Shown here: positions 1 through 9,281 of the stretch, in pieces | Position numbering within the stretch: the first letter of the stretch is position 1 | Layout: each line of letters begins with the position of its first letter | Source: an uncultured Alphaproteobacteria bacterium | GTDB lineage: Bacteria > Pseudomonadota > Alphaproteobacteria > HIMB59 > GCA-002718135 | DNA length: 58,888 nt | Assembly: GCA_902522865.1 (NCBI GenBank) | Contig: CABYXC010000010.1 | Location: 1-58,888 of the forward strand | Reading direction: 5' to 3' | Notes under the pieces: generated by a model | Seen by the model: the letters and a program-made list of their open reading frames with translations, nothing else | The model's database searches: none | Told to the model about the DNA's origin: nothing | Position numbers and translations under genes: made by a program

Positions 1-81
1 CTAAAAAATTATCAAATTTATTTGACAATATTTTATCAATTCTTTGCTTACGATTCATTATTTTTAAACTATATAATACCT

Positions 82-669
82 GTGGGTAAACATAAAATAG
101 ATATTAATAAAAATAGTCTTTCTTGGGAAAAAACATTTTTTAGAAAATGTGATAACAAAGATTGTAATAGTGAAGGTAAGTTTAAAGCACCAAAATCCAG
201 AGTTTTGTTAAATCAATATTATTATTTTTGCATGGAACATATTAAGGAATACAATAAGTCATGGGATTTTTATAAAGGATTGTCAGTTAATGAAATTGAA
301 AATTCAATGAGAGAAGATATTATTTGGAACAGGCCATCTTGGCCATTAAAGGGAAATTATCACAAAGTTATGGATCAAATTAACAATTTTTTTAACGAAG
401 AAATGAACGATTTAAATCCAAATGAAAGACAGAATAATTACTTTAGAAATAAGCTGGTTGATGAAAATCTTACAAAAGAAGAAAGTGCAGCTCTATCATT
501 ATTCAATCTAGATCTACCATTGACATTGGATAAAATTAAAAAAACTTACAAAAAACTAGTGAAAATATTTCACCCTGATGTAAATGGTAACGATAAAAAA
601 GCAGAAGAAAAGTTTAAGGAAATAAATAACTCATACAAAATACTTTTAAAAAAATTTAAAAATGACTGA
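82..669 (+). CDS. J-domain protein with N-terminal putative zinc motif, upstream of cobS
   Basis: Likely an Hsp70 (DnaK) co-chaperone of a type found next to cobS in alphaproteobacteria. The C-terminal 60 residues form a J-domain with the diagnostic HPD tripeptide (residues 164-166 from this start) followed by a KFKEINNSYK helix. The N-terminal half has Cys-X4-Cys (residues 23 and 28) and a Cys-X2-His (50 and 53), a plausible zinc site, then a conserved-looking tryptophan-rich stretch (NRPSWPL). I chose GTG at 82 because it leaves about 20 residues before the first cysteine; a TTG at 22 would add 20 hydrophobic residues, and the frame stays open to the window edge, so the true start is uncertain. 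A TATAAT hexamer at 72-77 lies just upstream of the chosen start. The stop overlaps cobS by 8 bases, so the two are probably co-translated. Confidence 0.8.
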   Translation: MGKHKIDINKNSLSWEKTFFRKCDNKDCNSEGKFKAPKSRVLLNQYYYFCMEHIKEYNKSWDFYKGLSVNEIENSMREDIIWNRPSWPLKGNYHKVMDQINNFFNEEMNDLNPNERQNNYFRNKLVDENLTKEESAALSLFNLDLPLTLDKIKKTYKKLVKIFHPDVNGNDKKAEEKFKEINNSYKILLKKFKND

Positions 670-1645
670 TAAAAAAAATATAGAAATATCTCCTAGTATC
701 AAAATTGATCCCAAAGAAACATTTGGGGTTTCCTGTGAGTTTGAGGTTTATAAGTTTAAAGAAAAAACTGAACACGTACCAGAAATAGATCAAACATATA
801 TTTTTGATCCAATGACAACTCTTTCAATACTTGCTGGTTTTTCATCTAATAGAAGGGTATTGATACAAGGATATCATGGTACTGGAAAATCTACCCATAT
901 TGAACAAGTAGCAGCCAGACTTAATTGGCCATGTATTAGAATTAATTTAGATAGCCACATCAGCAGGATAGATTTGATTGGCAAAGATACTATCGTACTC
1001 AAAGATAATAAACAGGTGACAGAGTTTCAGGATGGCATACTTCCATGGTCATACAAAAATCCTGTAGCTTTAGTGTTTGATGAATATGATGCAGGCAGAC
1101 CTGATGTAATGTTTGTAATTCAACGTATTTTGGAGTCAGAAGGTAAATTAACTCTACTGGATCAATCAAGAGTAATCAAACCTCACAAATTTTTTAGGTT
1201 GTTTGCCACAGCAAACACTGTTGGTCTTGGTGATACATCTGGTTTGTATCATGGTACTCAACAAATAAACCAAGGTCAAATGGATAGATGGAATATTGTA
1301 TCAACTTTAAATTACCTTAGTAACGAGCAAGAAATAAATATTATCTTAAGTAAAGTAAAAAAACTTAATAATAAGGATGGCAAAGAAATCGTTAAATGCA
1401 TGGTAGCTACTGCAGATCTTTCTAGATCAGGATTCATTAATGGTGATATTTCAACTGTTATGAGTCCAAGAACTGTATTGACTTGGGCAGAAAATTATCT
1501 TCTATTCAATGATATAGAATATTCTTTTAAACTATCTTTTTTAAATAGATGCGATGAAATGGAGAGATCTATCTTACAGGAATATTTTCAAAGGTCATTT
1601 GGAATTGATATTACTGATGCTAAGGTAGCTAATGTCAAAGAATAG
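662..1645 (+). CDS. cobS: CobS-like MoxR-family AAA+ ATPase
   Basis: AAA+ ATPase of the cobaltochelatase CobS family, 327 residues, the usual family length. Walker A is GYHGTGKS (residues 70-77), Walker B is ALVFDEYD (136-143), sensor 1 is the Asn in FATANT (about 185), and QMDRW (206-210) carries the probable arginine finger. In cobalamin producers CobS forms hexamers that, with CobT, drive cobalt insertion by CobN. No cobN or other cobalamin gene is visible here, and CobS/CobT pairs are widespread in alphaproteobacteria regardless of B12 synthesis, so the substrate may be something else. It overlaps the J-domain gene by 8 bases and cobT by 14, arguing for one operon and a physical complex. 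The family call is firm; the cobaltochelatase role is only annotation by homology. Confidence 0.9.
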   Translation: MTDKKNIEISPSIKIDPKETFGVSCEFEVYKFKEKTEHVPEIDQTYIFDPMTTLSILAGFSSNRRVLIQGYHGTGKSTHIEQVAARLNWPCIRINLDSHISRIDLIGKDTIVLKDNKQVTEFQDGILPWSYKNPVALVFDEYDAGRPDVMFVIQRILESEGKLTLLDQSRVIKPHKFFRLFATANTVGLGDTSGLYHGTQQINQGQMDRWNIVSTLNYLSNEQEINIILSKVKKLNNKDGKEIVKCMVATADLSRSGFINGDISTVMSPRTVLTWAENYLLFNDIEYSFKLSFLNRCDEMERSILQEYFQRSFGIDITDAKVANVKE

Positions 1646-3413
1646 CGAAATTATTGAAGATTTTAAAAAATCATTAAGTGCTACAATAAAATCAATAGGT
1701 AGAAAAGAAGATATAGAGATTAATTTTGTTAAAGAAAATCCTTCAATTATTGGTAACACTATAAATCTAACTGAACCAAAAATTGAAAATTTCAAAAATA
1801 ATCTAGAATATTTAAGAGCTGAAGCGGACTCTTTTGCATTAGAGTTCAGATTGCATTCAAAAGACATACACCAAAACTTTTTAAATCAAGATGAATTATC
1901 AAACGAAATAATTAATGTTTTGGAACAAGCACGAGTAGAAGCTATAGGTAGTAGTGAATTCAAGGGAATACAAAAAAATCTAAAGAACAAGTATATTAGA
2001 GATCTTAAAATTGGAAATACTAAAAAAGATCAAAATTTATTAATTAAAGCATTTAAAAACGTAGCATTTGAAGAAATTGTTGGCGTAGACTTAGGTGAAA
2101 TTAATAGTAGTTTTAAAAATATTGTAAAAGAAAAATTAAAAAAAGATTATTCAAACTTTTTTATAGATATAAAGAAATGTCTGCATGATCAGGAAAAATA
2201 TACATCTACAATAGTTGAAAAACTAGATGAACTTGGATTACTTAATAACAGTGTAAACAATACTCAGAATGAAGATATTAATCAAAACGATGAAGATCAA
2301 GATAATGAAAATGAAAATAATGATGAACAAAAAAATGATGAACAAACTGAGTCAAATATTGAAATGCAAACAAGTAAAACAACTGTTGAACAGTCAGTTT
2401 CATTAGAAGAAAATGATGATATTGGAGAAGAAAGCGGGGATACTGAACTTGATTATTTACCAGATAGAAAAATTATAGAGAGCTTAGAAAATTATAAAGT
2501 TTATGACTATAATTTTGATGAAATTATTAATGCAGAGGAACTTTGTGATATCAAAGAATTAGAGAAGCTTAGAAGAAATCTTGATCAACAAGTATTTTCT
2601 TTTCAGCCACTAATTGTTAAAATTGCCATTAGACTGCAAAGAAAACTTTTAGCTCAGCAAAATCGTCATTGGGATTTTAATATGGAAGAGGGTTTTCTTG
2701 ATACGTCAAGATTAGCAAAAATTATTGCTAATCCAAATAATAAATTAAGCTACAAAATAGAAAAAGAAGTTGAATTTAAAGATACTATTGTGAGTCTTCT
2801 AATTGATAATTCTGGTTCAATGAGAGGTAGACCAATTACGGTTGCTGCCCTTTGTTCAGATATTTTAGCAAAAACATTGGAAAGATGCTTAATTAAATCT
2901 GAAATCTTAGGGTTTACAACCAAAGCTTGGAAAGGAGGTAATTCTAGAGAAAAATGGATCAAAAATGGAAAGCCTTCTAATCCAGGTAGGTTAAATGATC
3001 TAAGACATATTATCTATAAATCTGCAGACTCACCATGGAGGAGATCAAAGAAAAATTTAGGTCTTCTATTGAAAGAAGGAATATTGAAGGAAAATGTCGA
3101 TGGAGAAGCACTATCATGGGCTTATAATAGATTATCTTTTCGAAAGGAAAAAAGAAAAATTCTTATTGTTATAAGTGATGGTGCTCCTGTTGATGACTCA
3201 ACACTTTCTGTAAATCCAGGTAATTATTTAGAAAAAAATTTGAGAGATATAATTGGTGAAATTGAAAAAAAAGATGAAATTGAATTAATAGCTATAGGAA
3301 TTGGGCATGATGTTTCAAGATACTATAGTAAAGCTGTAACAATAATGGATGTCGATCAGTTGGGCGAAGTATTACTAAATCAATTATCTGCTACTTTTCA
3401 TTTAGATAATTAA
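1632..3413 (+). CDS. cobT: CobT-like protein with C-terminal von Willebrand A domain
   Basis: Partner of CobS, 593 residues. Three parts are visible: a helical N-terminal region (about 1-210), a very acidic Asp/Glu/Asn/Gln-rich linker (about 213-275, with a short NDEQ repeat), and a C-terminal VWA domain (about 383-590) whose metal-ion-dependent adhesion site is DNSGS (392-396). In the cobaltochelatase the acidic linker and the VWA metal site couple the AAA+ ring to the chelatase subunit. The gene starts inside cobS (14-base overlap) and ends convergent with tgt, sharing TTAA at 3410-3413. As with cobS, the CobT name is by family; no CobN is in the window. Confidence 0.88.
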   Translation: MSKNSEIIEDFKKSLSATIKSIGRKEDIEINFVKENPSIIGNTINLTEPKIENFKNNLEYLRAEADSFALEFRLHSKDIHQNFLNQDELSNEIINVLEQARVEAIGSSEFKGIQKNLKNKYIRDLKIGNTKKDQNLLIKAFKNVAFEEIVGVDLGEINSSFKNIVKEKLKKDYSNFFIDIKKCLHDQEKYTSTIVEKLDELGLLNNSVNNTQNEDINQNDEDQDNENENNDEQKNDEQTESNIEMQTSKTTVEQSVSLEENDDIGEESGDTELDYLPDRKIIESLENYKVYDYNFDEIINAEELCDIKELEKLRRNLDQQVFSFQPLIVKIAIRLQRKLLAQQNRHWDFNMEEGFLDTSRLAKIIANPNNKLSYKIEKEVEFKDTIVSLLIDNSGSMRGRPITVAALCSDILAKTLERCLIKSEILGFTTKAWKGGNSREKWIKNGKPSNPGRLNDLRHIIYKSADSPWRRSKKNLGLLLKEGILKENVDGEALSWAYNRLSFRKEKRKILIVISDGAPVDDSTLSVNPGNYLEKNLRDIIGEIEKKDEIELIAIGIGHDVSRYYSKAVTIMDVDQLGEVLLNQLSATFHLDN

Positions 3414-4609
3414 GAATTTAACCATTTCTTTTTTGCATTATCAAAATCATTGTTATCAATTGAGCTTCTAACTTCTTTCATAAGATTATTCATAAAATAT
3501 ATATTATGATTAGTAAGCAATTGTAATCCAAGTAATTCTTGTGCAGAAAAAAGATGATATAAATATGCCAGTGTAAAATTCTTACAAGTATAGCAATTAC
3601 ATTTATTATCAATTGGGTTTAAATTATTTTTATATTTAACATTTTTTAAGTTTATTTTTCCCTGTTTACCTTTTACTAAAGCTGATCCGTGTCTAGCAAT
3701 TCTAGTTGGGCTTACACAATCAAATGTATCGATTCCATCTGCAACAAAATCCCATATATCCCTTGGATCACCTATACCTAGTAAATGTACTGGACGAGTA
3801 TTATCTAATTTAGAAGAAGTAAAATGAACTATATCTTTCATTTCATCTTTATTTGATCCTAAACTTCCGCCAATAGCAATTCCAAAAGTGTTGATTTTTT
3901 TTGTATTAAATTCAATGCTTTCTTCTCTTAAATCTCTGTAAATCCCTCCTTGAATAATACCATACATTTCTTGTCTACCAGCTGAGCCATTTTTTGGATC
4001 ATAATTAATTTTAGAGTTAAATGCATTGATCGATCTTAAAGACCATCTATGACTTCTTAACATTGAATCAGATGTATAAGTTTTATCTACATTATAAGGA
4101 GTACATTCATCAAAGACTAAGATAAAATCTGCACCAAGATTTCTTTGTACTTCTATAGATTTTTCAGGAGATAACATATGAGTAGAACCATCAATATAAG
4201 ATTTAAATAATGCGCCCTCTTCATTCAAATTTATTAAAGTTTTTTTATTTTTTGAATTATTTTTTCGTCCTTTTATTTCATCGGCAACTGAGCCATGTCC
4301 AAGAGAAAAAATTTGAAATCCACCACTATCTGTTAACATAGGACCATTCCAACCCGTAAATTTATGAAGACCTCCATGTTTAGCAACTAGTTCACTTCCT
4401 GGTTGAAGCATTAAGTGATAAGTGTTTGATAATATGATTTGTGTATTATTTTCTTTTGCTTGCTTTGTTGTAAAAGATTTTAAAGCTGCTTTTGTTGCAC
4501 AAAATATAAATGCTGGTGTTTTAATTTCACCATGAGGTGTTGATATTATTCCAGTTCTTGCATTTGAATTATTAGTTTTATTTTTAATTGACCAGTTAAA
4601 ATCTTTCAT
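3410..4609 (-). CDS. tgt: tRNA-guanine transglycosylase
   Basis: Exchanges guanine-34 of GUN-anticodon tRNAs for a queuosine precursor base. Catalytic residues are intact: Asp94 in TDSGGFQ, nucleophile Asp297 in TFDCVSPTR, and zinc ligands Cys337, Cys339, Cys342 and His368. The substrate loop is unusual: residues 246-254 read IGGSLGSNK, one residue shorter than the GGLAVGE-type loop of classical preQ1-using bacterial enzymes, with Gly near the position of the Val that selects preQ1 in Zymomonas. The enzyme may therefore use queuine or another base (inference). It lies directly downstream of a YhhQ-type transporter, which fits salvage. 399 residues is slightly long, owing to a Lys/Asn-rich insert at about 114-125. 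Confidence 0.95.
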   Translation of the reverse strand: MKDFNWSIKNKTNNSNARTGIISTPHGEIKTPAFIFCATKAALKSFTTKQAKENNTQIILSNTYHLMLQPGSELVAKHGGLHKFTGWNGPMLTDSGGFQIFSLGHGSVADEIKGRKNNSKNKKTLINLNEEGALFKSYIDGSTHMLSPEKSIEVQRNLGADFILVFDECTPYNVDKTYTSDSMLRSHRWSLRSINAFNSKINYDPKNGSAGRQEMYGIIQGGIYRDLREESIEFNTKKINTFGIAIGGSLGSNKDEMKDIVHFTSSKLDNTRPVHLLGIGDPRDIWDFVADGIDTFDCVSPTRIARHGSALVKGKQGKINLKNVKYKNNLNPIDNKCNCYTCKNFTLAYLYHLFSAQELLGLQLLTNHNIYFMNNLMKEVRSSIDNNDFDNAKKKWLNS

Positions 4610-4628
4610 TAGTTATATAAAACTAATA

Positions 4629-5465
4629 TTAACCCATTTCAGGAGAGGAATTTTTTTCTTTCGGAATAAAGTACCTTGCAAGATAAATAAAAGGTGTGTC
4701 AAGTACAGCTATAAATACTCTTAATAGATAAACACCCAAAATGAATGTCATAATAACATCACTAAGTGGAAAAGGATTGGGATTTAATATTATCCAAGCA
4801 AAAACACTAAAAATTGTGTTATCAATTAAAGATGATACAGCTGTAGAAATATTATTTCTTAACCAAAGTAATTTATTTGAACTAACTGTTTTTAAATAAC
4901 TAAAGAACCAGATATCAAAATATTGACTTATCAAATAAGCTACCATACTTGCTACAAATATGCTGGTCATTGGAGTAAATAAAATTACTAAACTCTCTTG
5001 TACCATAGATACCCATTCGTCTTCAGCTGGCTGAATACCAATTGTTACTAACATCAAAATCGTCATTAAGAAAAAACTACAGAAACCGATAAGTACATTT
5101 TTTTTAGCTTTTTCCTTACCATAATATTCTGATAGAATATCTGTACACAAAAAAGTGGAGGCAAATAATATTGTGCCCAATGCTATAGGACTAGGTTCAT
5201 AAAATGGAATAATTTTTTCATTAATTGAAGAGAAAAAGTTAAAATTAGCTTGTTTTAATACTTGGATGTTAGCTGCTATTATCGCTATAGCAGAATAAAC
5301 GTATAAACCAACATATCCAAATAACCTTAAAAAGACTAATATTGAAAGAAAACACAATATTAGCATTATAAACCAAACTACTTCGGTATTTTGATTTGAT
5401 ATTAAATTAATTATATTTTGAGGTATCGTAGATATTAGAGTTTTAATACTAGTTAAAACTTCCAT
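4629..5465 (-). CDS. yhhQ: Queuosine precursor transporter (YhhQ/VUT family)
   Basis: Integral membrane protein of 278 residues with about six hydrophobic segments, matching the YhhQ family that imports 7-deazaguanine bases such as preQ0, preQ1 or queuine. The family-typical segment around LFASTFLCTDILSEYYGK (about 102-119) is present. The family core is about 220 residues; here an N-terminal extension of about 40 residues precedes the first membrane segment. It sits 19 bases upstream of tgt and 8 bases downstream of rpmB on the same strand. The pairing with tgt is the main reason to prefer the queuosine role over other names used for this family. Confidence 0.85.
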   Translation of the reverse strand: MEVLTSIKTLISTIPQNIINLISNQNTEVVWFIMLILCFLSILVFLRLFGYVGLYVYSAIAIIAANIQVLKQANFNFFSSINEKIIPFYEPSPIALGTILFASTFLCTDILSEYYGKEKAKKNVLIGFCSFFLMTILMLVTIGIQPAEDEWVSMVQESLVILFTPMTSIFVASMVAYLISQYFDIWFFSYLKTVSSNKLLWLRNNISTAVSSLIDNTIFSVFAWIILNPNPFPLSDVIMTFILGVYLLRVFIAVLDTPFIYLARYFIPKEKNSSPEMG

Positions 5466-5473
5466 ACCTAAAT

Positions 5474-5755
5474 TTAAGAAGATTTGTTAAGAATAGTTTT
5501 TTTAAGTTTTTTTGCTTTTAACGGTAGTTTAGAATTAGGTGTATTTATTAGAAATTCATCTAACCCACCTTTTTTTTCAACTGTTCTAATTGTGCTAACA
5601 GCAACTTTCATTTGAAATTTTTGACCTAAAACTTCACTAGCAAAAGTTATACTCTGAAGATTTGGTTTAAATCGTCTTTTTGTTCTATTTTTAGCATGAC
5701 TGACATTATTACCAGTTTGAAAGGATTTTCCGGTTAATTCACAACGCATTGTCAT
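5474..5755 (-). CDS. rpmB: 50S ribosomal protein L28
   Basis: L28 of the large ribosomal subunit, 93 residues, typical of alphaproteobacteria. The N-terminal MRCELTGK and the basic block with KNRTKRRFKPNLQ are diagnostic. Two start codons lie two codons apart (ATG ACA ATG CGT); the second (third residue) matches the usual family N-terminus MRCELTG and may be the real one. It heads a short unit with the transporter and tgt, and a possible promoter lies in the 43-base gap to the upstream HAD gene. Confidence 0.95.
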   Translation of the reverse strand: MTMRCELTGKSFQTGNNVSHAKNRTKRRFKPNLQSITFASEVLGQKFQMKVAVSTIRTVEKKGGLDEFLINTPNSKLPLKAKKLKKTILNKSS

Positions 5756-5765
5756 AGTTGAATTG

Positions 5766-5793
5766 CATGTAAATATAAATATTACTTTGTCAA
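5766..5793 (-). promoter_or_regulatory. Possible promoter of rpmB
   Basis: On the minus strand a perfect TTGACA -35 element (5788-5793) is followed after 16 bases by TACATG (5766-5771), a weak match to a -10 hexamer. It lies in the only gap (43 bases) before rpmB, where a ribosomal gene would want its own promoter. The -35 is clear; the -10 is poor. Confidence 0.3.
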
Positions 5794-5798
5794 GTATT

Positions 5799-6635
5799 CT
5801 AAGTACTAAATTTATCTATGATATAAGTTGGGGCTATTTGATGGTTTTTAATTATACTATTTATTTTATTTAAATCTTTATGAATCCCAGATTTTACTAA
5901 AACACTATCTATTTCAAAATTATTAGCACCTTGAATGTCATGGAATAAAGAGTCTCCAATAGCTACTGTTCTTTTTTTTTCTAAATTAATTTGATTAGTA
6001 GTTTCAGTGTATATGCTGACATCAGGCTTACCTTTTATAACAACATTTCCACCCATTTTTTTGTATATTTCAGCTATTGCTCCCATACAAAAAGTATTCT
6101 TGTTTTCTTTAATCCCAACAGTTTCAAAATCTGGATTTGCACAGTACATTGTAATATTTTTGTTAAATGCTACTTCTAATATTGGGATATAATCAACAGG
6201 TTGTAAATTTATAAATGAAGTACAGGCTAAAATTAAATCTGCTTCTTCTATTTTTTCTACAAAATTTAAATTTAACCCTTCTCTAAAATCTAACCCATCT
6301 TCTTTTGCAACATCATAAATATGAAAACAATTATTTTTATTTTTTACATCTGAATATTTTTTTTTAAGTAATTTCCAAATCATTTCTCCACTAGTGACAG
6401 TATTAATAAAAGAACTTTTTTTAAATCCAAGTTTTGGTAATTTATCTATAGATGATAATGATCTTTTAGATGAATTTGAAATTATAAACAAATTTTTATT
6501 ATTACTATTCAGAATATTAATAGAATTAAAAGCGTGATCATATCCAAATTTTCCGTCATGCATTACACCCCATTGATCAATTATAAAATTGTCATAATCA
6601 TTAATAATATCTTCAATAGATTTTAATTTTTTCAT
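5799..6635 (-). CDS. HAD-superfamily class IIA hydrolase-like protein (TIGR01459 type)
   Basis: Haloacid dehalogenase-fold protein of 278 residues resembling the TIGR01459 group of alphaproteobacterial IIA hydrolases. Motif I is DQWGV (Asp20), motif II contains the Ser in SNSS (53-56), motif III Lys is in KGKPD (201-205), and motif IV is GDSLFHD (227-233). Ordinary HAD phosphatases have DxD in motif I; here the second Asp (the general acid/base) is Trp22, a feature I recall as characteristic of this subgroup. The substrate is unknown. It lies two bases downstream of pyrD on the same strand. Confidence 0.8.
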   Translation of the reverse strand: MKKLKSIEDIINDYDNFIIDQWGVMHDGKFGYDHAFNSINILNSNNKNLFIISNSSKRSLSSIDKLPKLGFKKSSFINTVTSGEMIWKLLKKKYSDVKNKNNCFHIYDVAKEDGLDFREGLNLNFVEKIEEADLILACTSFINLQPVDYIPILEVAFNKNITMYCANPDFETVGIKENKNTFCMGAIAEIYKKMGGNVVIKGKPDVSIYTETTNQINLEKKRTVAIGDSLFHDIQGANNFEIDSVLVKSGIHKDLNKINSIIKNHQIAPTYIIDKFST

Positions 6636-6637
6636 TA

Positions 6638-7693
6638 CTATACTGATTTACCTATCACTTCAGATATATTTTTATATCCATCAGTTTTAATTAGGTCGAT
6701 CAAGTCACCTTTCATTCTATTGATTAAATTTGGACCAGAATAAACTAAAGCGGTATATAGCTGAACTAAAGAAGCGCCAGATTTAATTTTTTCATAACAG
6801 TCTCTTCCACTTGATATGCCACCCACTCCTATTAATGGTATTTGACCATTTGTTAATTCATACATTTTTTTCAAAATTATATTGGAATTATCATATAGAG
6901 GTTTACCACTTAAACCGCCTTTTTTTTCTTTATTAAATGAAATTAAATTGCTCTCTCTTTTAATAGTACTATTTGTCAATATTAATCCGTCTATGTTATT
7001 AGCCAAGGAAATTAAAGCTATATCTCTTAGCTGATCTTCATTTAAATCAGGTGAAATTTTAATTAATATTGGCTTGGTATTGATATTTTTTATTTCATCT
7101 CTTCTGTCTACAATTTTTTTAATTAATTTTTCTATTTTTCCTCTCAATTGTAGATCTCTTAATCCTTCAGTATTTGGTGAAGATATGTTTATAGTAATAT
7201 AGCTTGCTAAATCGCCTAACTCTTCTAAACCGATTAGATAATCATCAATAGCTTCACTTGAATTTTTATTTTTTCCAATATTAACTCCTATAATTTTATT
7301 ATTTAAGTGGGATTTTTGTTGTTTAATTAAATTTTTTTTTACTTTTTTAATACCCTTATTATTAAATCCTAAACTATTGATGATGGCTTTATCTTCACGT
7401 AATCTAAATACTCTGGGTTTAGCATTACCACTTTGTGGTAGTGGAGTAATTGTGCCAACTTCAAGAAATCCAAAACCAAATGAAAACATGGAATGCATTA
7501 CTTCAGCATTTTTATCAAAACCTGCAGCGAGTCCTATAGGATTTATAAAATCTAAGCCCATTAAATGTTGTGCAAGAATAGGATCCTCAATATTTTTTTG
7601 TCTTACTTTAAAATATTTTAAAAAATTAATTGTAATAGTATGAGATAACTCAGGAGGTAATAATCTTAATATTTTTAATGAACTATTGTACAA
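6638..7693 (-). CDS. pyrD: Dihydroorotate dehydrogenase (quinone), class 2
   Basis: Oxidises dihydroorotate to orotate in pyrimidine synthesis and passes electrons to ubiquinone at the inner membrane. The N-terminal amphipathic segment (about 1-30) that docks class 2 enzymes to the membrane is present, as are PIGLAAGFDKN (52-62) and the FMN/catalytic motif NISSPNT with the base Ser172. The C-terminal GGISSGRD phosphate-binding loop is present. 351 residues is normal. It is four bases downstream of lysK in a tight minus-strand run. Confidence 0.96.
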   Translation of the reverse strand: MYNSSLKILRLLPPELSHTITINFLKYFKVRQKNIEDPILAQHLMGLDFINPIGLAAGFDKNAEVMHSMFSFGFGFLEVGTITPLPQSGNAKPRVFRLREDKAIINSLGFNNKGIKKVKKNLIKQQKSHLNNKIIGVNIGKNKNSSEAIDDYLIGLEELGDLASYITINISSPNTEGLRDLQLRGKIEKLIKKIVDRRDEIKNINTKPILIKISPDLNEDQLRDIALISLANNIDGLILTNSTIKRESNLISFNKEKKGGLSGKPLYDNSNIILKKMYELTNGQIPLIGVGGISSGRDCYEKIKSGASLVQLYTALVYSGPNLINRMKGDLIDLIKTDGYKNISEVIGKSV

Positions 7694-7697
7694 TAAA

Positions 7698-9281
7698 TTA
7701 ATTATCTATTAATTTTTTTATATAATCAATAGTTTCTCTTAAACCAAATAATTTAAAAAATGATCCCAGTCTAGGACCTTGATCCTGACCAAGCATAACT
7801 TGATATACTAGTTTAAAAAAATCTTTTAAGTTTTCAAATTCATGCTTTTTTCCTACTTCATATAATAATGTTTGGATATCTTCAGATGAACTATTTATAG
7901 TAACATCATTTTCTAAAACATAAATAATATCAATAAATACTTCTTTATTACTACTATCAATCTTTAAAAATTTCTTATTAGGCAAAATGAAATCTTCATA
8001 GTAATTTAGAGCAAAGTCTATAAGGCGGTCAAATTCAGGGTTGTTATCAGAATTGATATTATCATCATATTTATTAATAAAAGACCATATTACTTTTTTA
8101 TCTTTAGAATTAGAAACATTTACTAAGTTAGTAAGGGTATTGAAATTTATTTCTGATTTAAATTCTTTAGGCTTTCCTGAATGAATATGCCAGATTGGAT
8201 TATCATACTGTTTATTTTTGTCTAAACTTGAGTATGAATTATAATGAGAAAGGTAATCATCTACTGTTTTAGGAATTACATCAAAGTGAAGTTTTTTGGC
8301 TGATTTTGGTTTTTGGAACATATAAAGCGCAAGACTTTCAGGAGAAGCATAACGTAGCCACTCATCAACACTAATACCATTGCCGACTGACTTAGAAATT
8401 TTTTCACCCTTTTCATCTAAAAACATTTCATAAATTAGATTAGTAGGTGATTTTTTATTTAATGCTTTACAAATCTTGGATCCTAAATCAACACTTTCTG
8501 TAAGATCTTTACCGCACATTTCATAATCAACATCAAAAGAAATCCATCTCATTGCCCAATCTACTTTCCATTGTAACTTACATTTTCCATTAATTACTTC
8601 TGTTTCTACTAACTTGTCTAATGATGGATCTTTGTAAATAATTGTTTTTGAATCCATTTTATATTCTTCAATTTTAACCTGAAGTACCTCACCTGAATTT
8701 TCACTTATTGGCAGAAATGGACTATAAGTTTCTTTTCTCTCAGCTCTTAAGGTGGGTAGAATAATATCTAAAATTTTTGAATAGTTTTCAAATATACTTA
8801 ATATTGTTTGATTAAAATCTCCATTTTGATATTTTTCTGTTGAGCTGACAAACTCATATTCGAAATTAAATTCATCTAAAAAACTTCTAAGTTTTGCATT
8901 ATTATGGTGTCCAAAACTTTCAAATCTACCAAATGGATCTGGTATGGAAGTAAGTGGCTTGCCTATAAATTTTTCTAACATTTCTTTATTTGGAACGTTT
9001 TCAGGAACTTTTCTTAATCCATCCATATCATCAGAAAATGTGATCAGTCTTGTTGGGCAATCAATTATAGAGCTAAATGCATTTTTTACCATTGATGTTC
9101 TTACAACTTCACCAAAAGTTCCAATATGAGGTAAACCAGATGGGCCATAACCAGTTTCTAACAATACATATCCCTTAGGTGGAATTTTAAAATTTTGTAA
9201 ACCACCATTTTTTTTAATGATTTGTAATGCTTCTTTAAAAGGCCAAGCTTTTAAGGATTGTACTAATTCTTGATCAATCAT
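7698..9281 (-). CDS. lysK: Lysyl-tRNA synthetase, class I
   Basis: Charges tRNA-Lys with lysine. It is the class I form, common in archaea and alphaproteobacteria, not the class II LysS of most bacteria. The Rossmann signature HIGT (52-55) and the KMSKS-like loop KISKS (294-298) are intact. 527 residues is typical. Its start overlaps the end of the marR-type gene by 8 bases, so it may be transcribed from the operator-controlled marR promoter; whether it also has its own promoter cannot be seen. Confidence 0.95.
   Translation of the reverse strand: MIDQELVQSLKAWPFKEALQIIKKNGGLQNFKIPPKGYVLLETGYGPSGLPHIGTFGEVVRTSMVKNAFSSIIDCPTRLITFSDDMDGLRKVPENVPNKEMLEKFIGKPLTSIPDPFGRFESFGHHNNAKLRSFLDEFNFEYEFVSSTEKYQNGDFNQTILSIFENYSKILDIILPTLRAERKETYSPFLPISENSGEVLQVKIEEYKMDSKTIIYKDPSLDKLVETEVINGKCKLQWKVDWAMRWISFDVDYEMCGKDLTESVDLGSKICKALNKKSPTNLIYEMFLDEKGEKISKSVGNGISVDEWLRYASPESLALYMFQKPKSAKKLHFDVIPKTVDDYLSHYNSYSSLDKNKQYDNPIWHIHSGKPKEFKSEINFNTLTNLVNVSNSKDKKVIWSFINKYDDNINSDNNPEFDRLIDFALNYYEDFILPNKKFLKIDSSNKEVFIDIIYVLENDVTINSSSEDIQTLLYEVGKKHEFENLKDFFKLVYQVMLGQDQGPRLGSFFKLFGLRETIDYIKKLIDN

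Noticed and set aside
22..81. TTG at 22 as start of the J-domain gene
   Set aside because: It would add 20 hydrophobic residues not expected ahead of the cysteine motif; the bases also read as TTGACA. Not excluded, since the frame is open to the edge.
2280..2450. Low-complexity acidic repeat as a mobile or CRISPR-like repeat
   Set aside because: It is the coding Asp/Glu/Asn-rich linker of CobT.
82..3413. A cobalamin (B12) synthesis operon
   Set aside because: Only CobS/CobT-type genes are present; cobN and every other cobalamin gene are absent from the window, and the family occurs without B12 synthesis.
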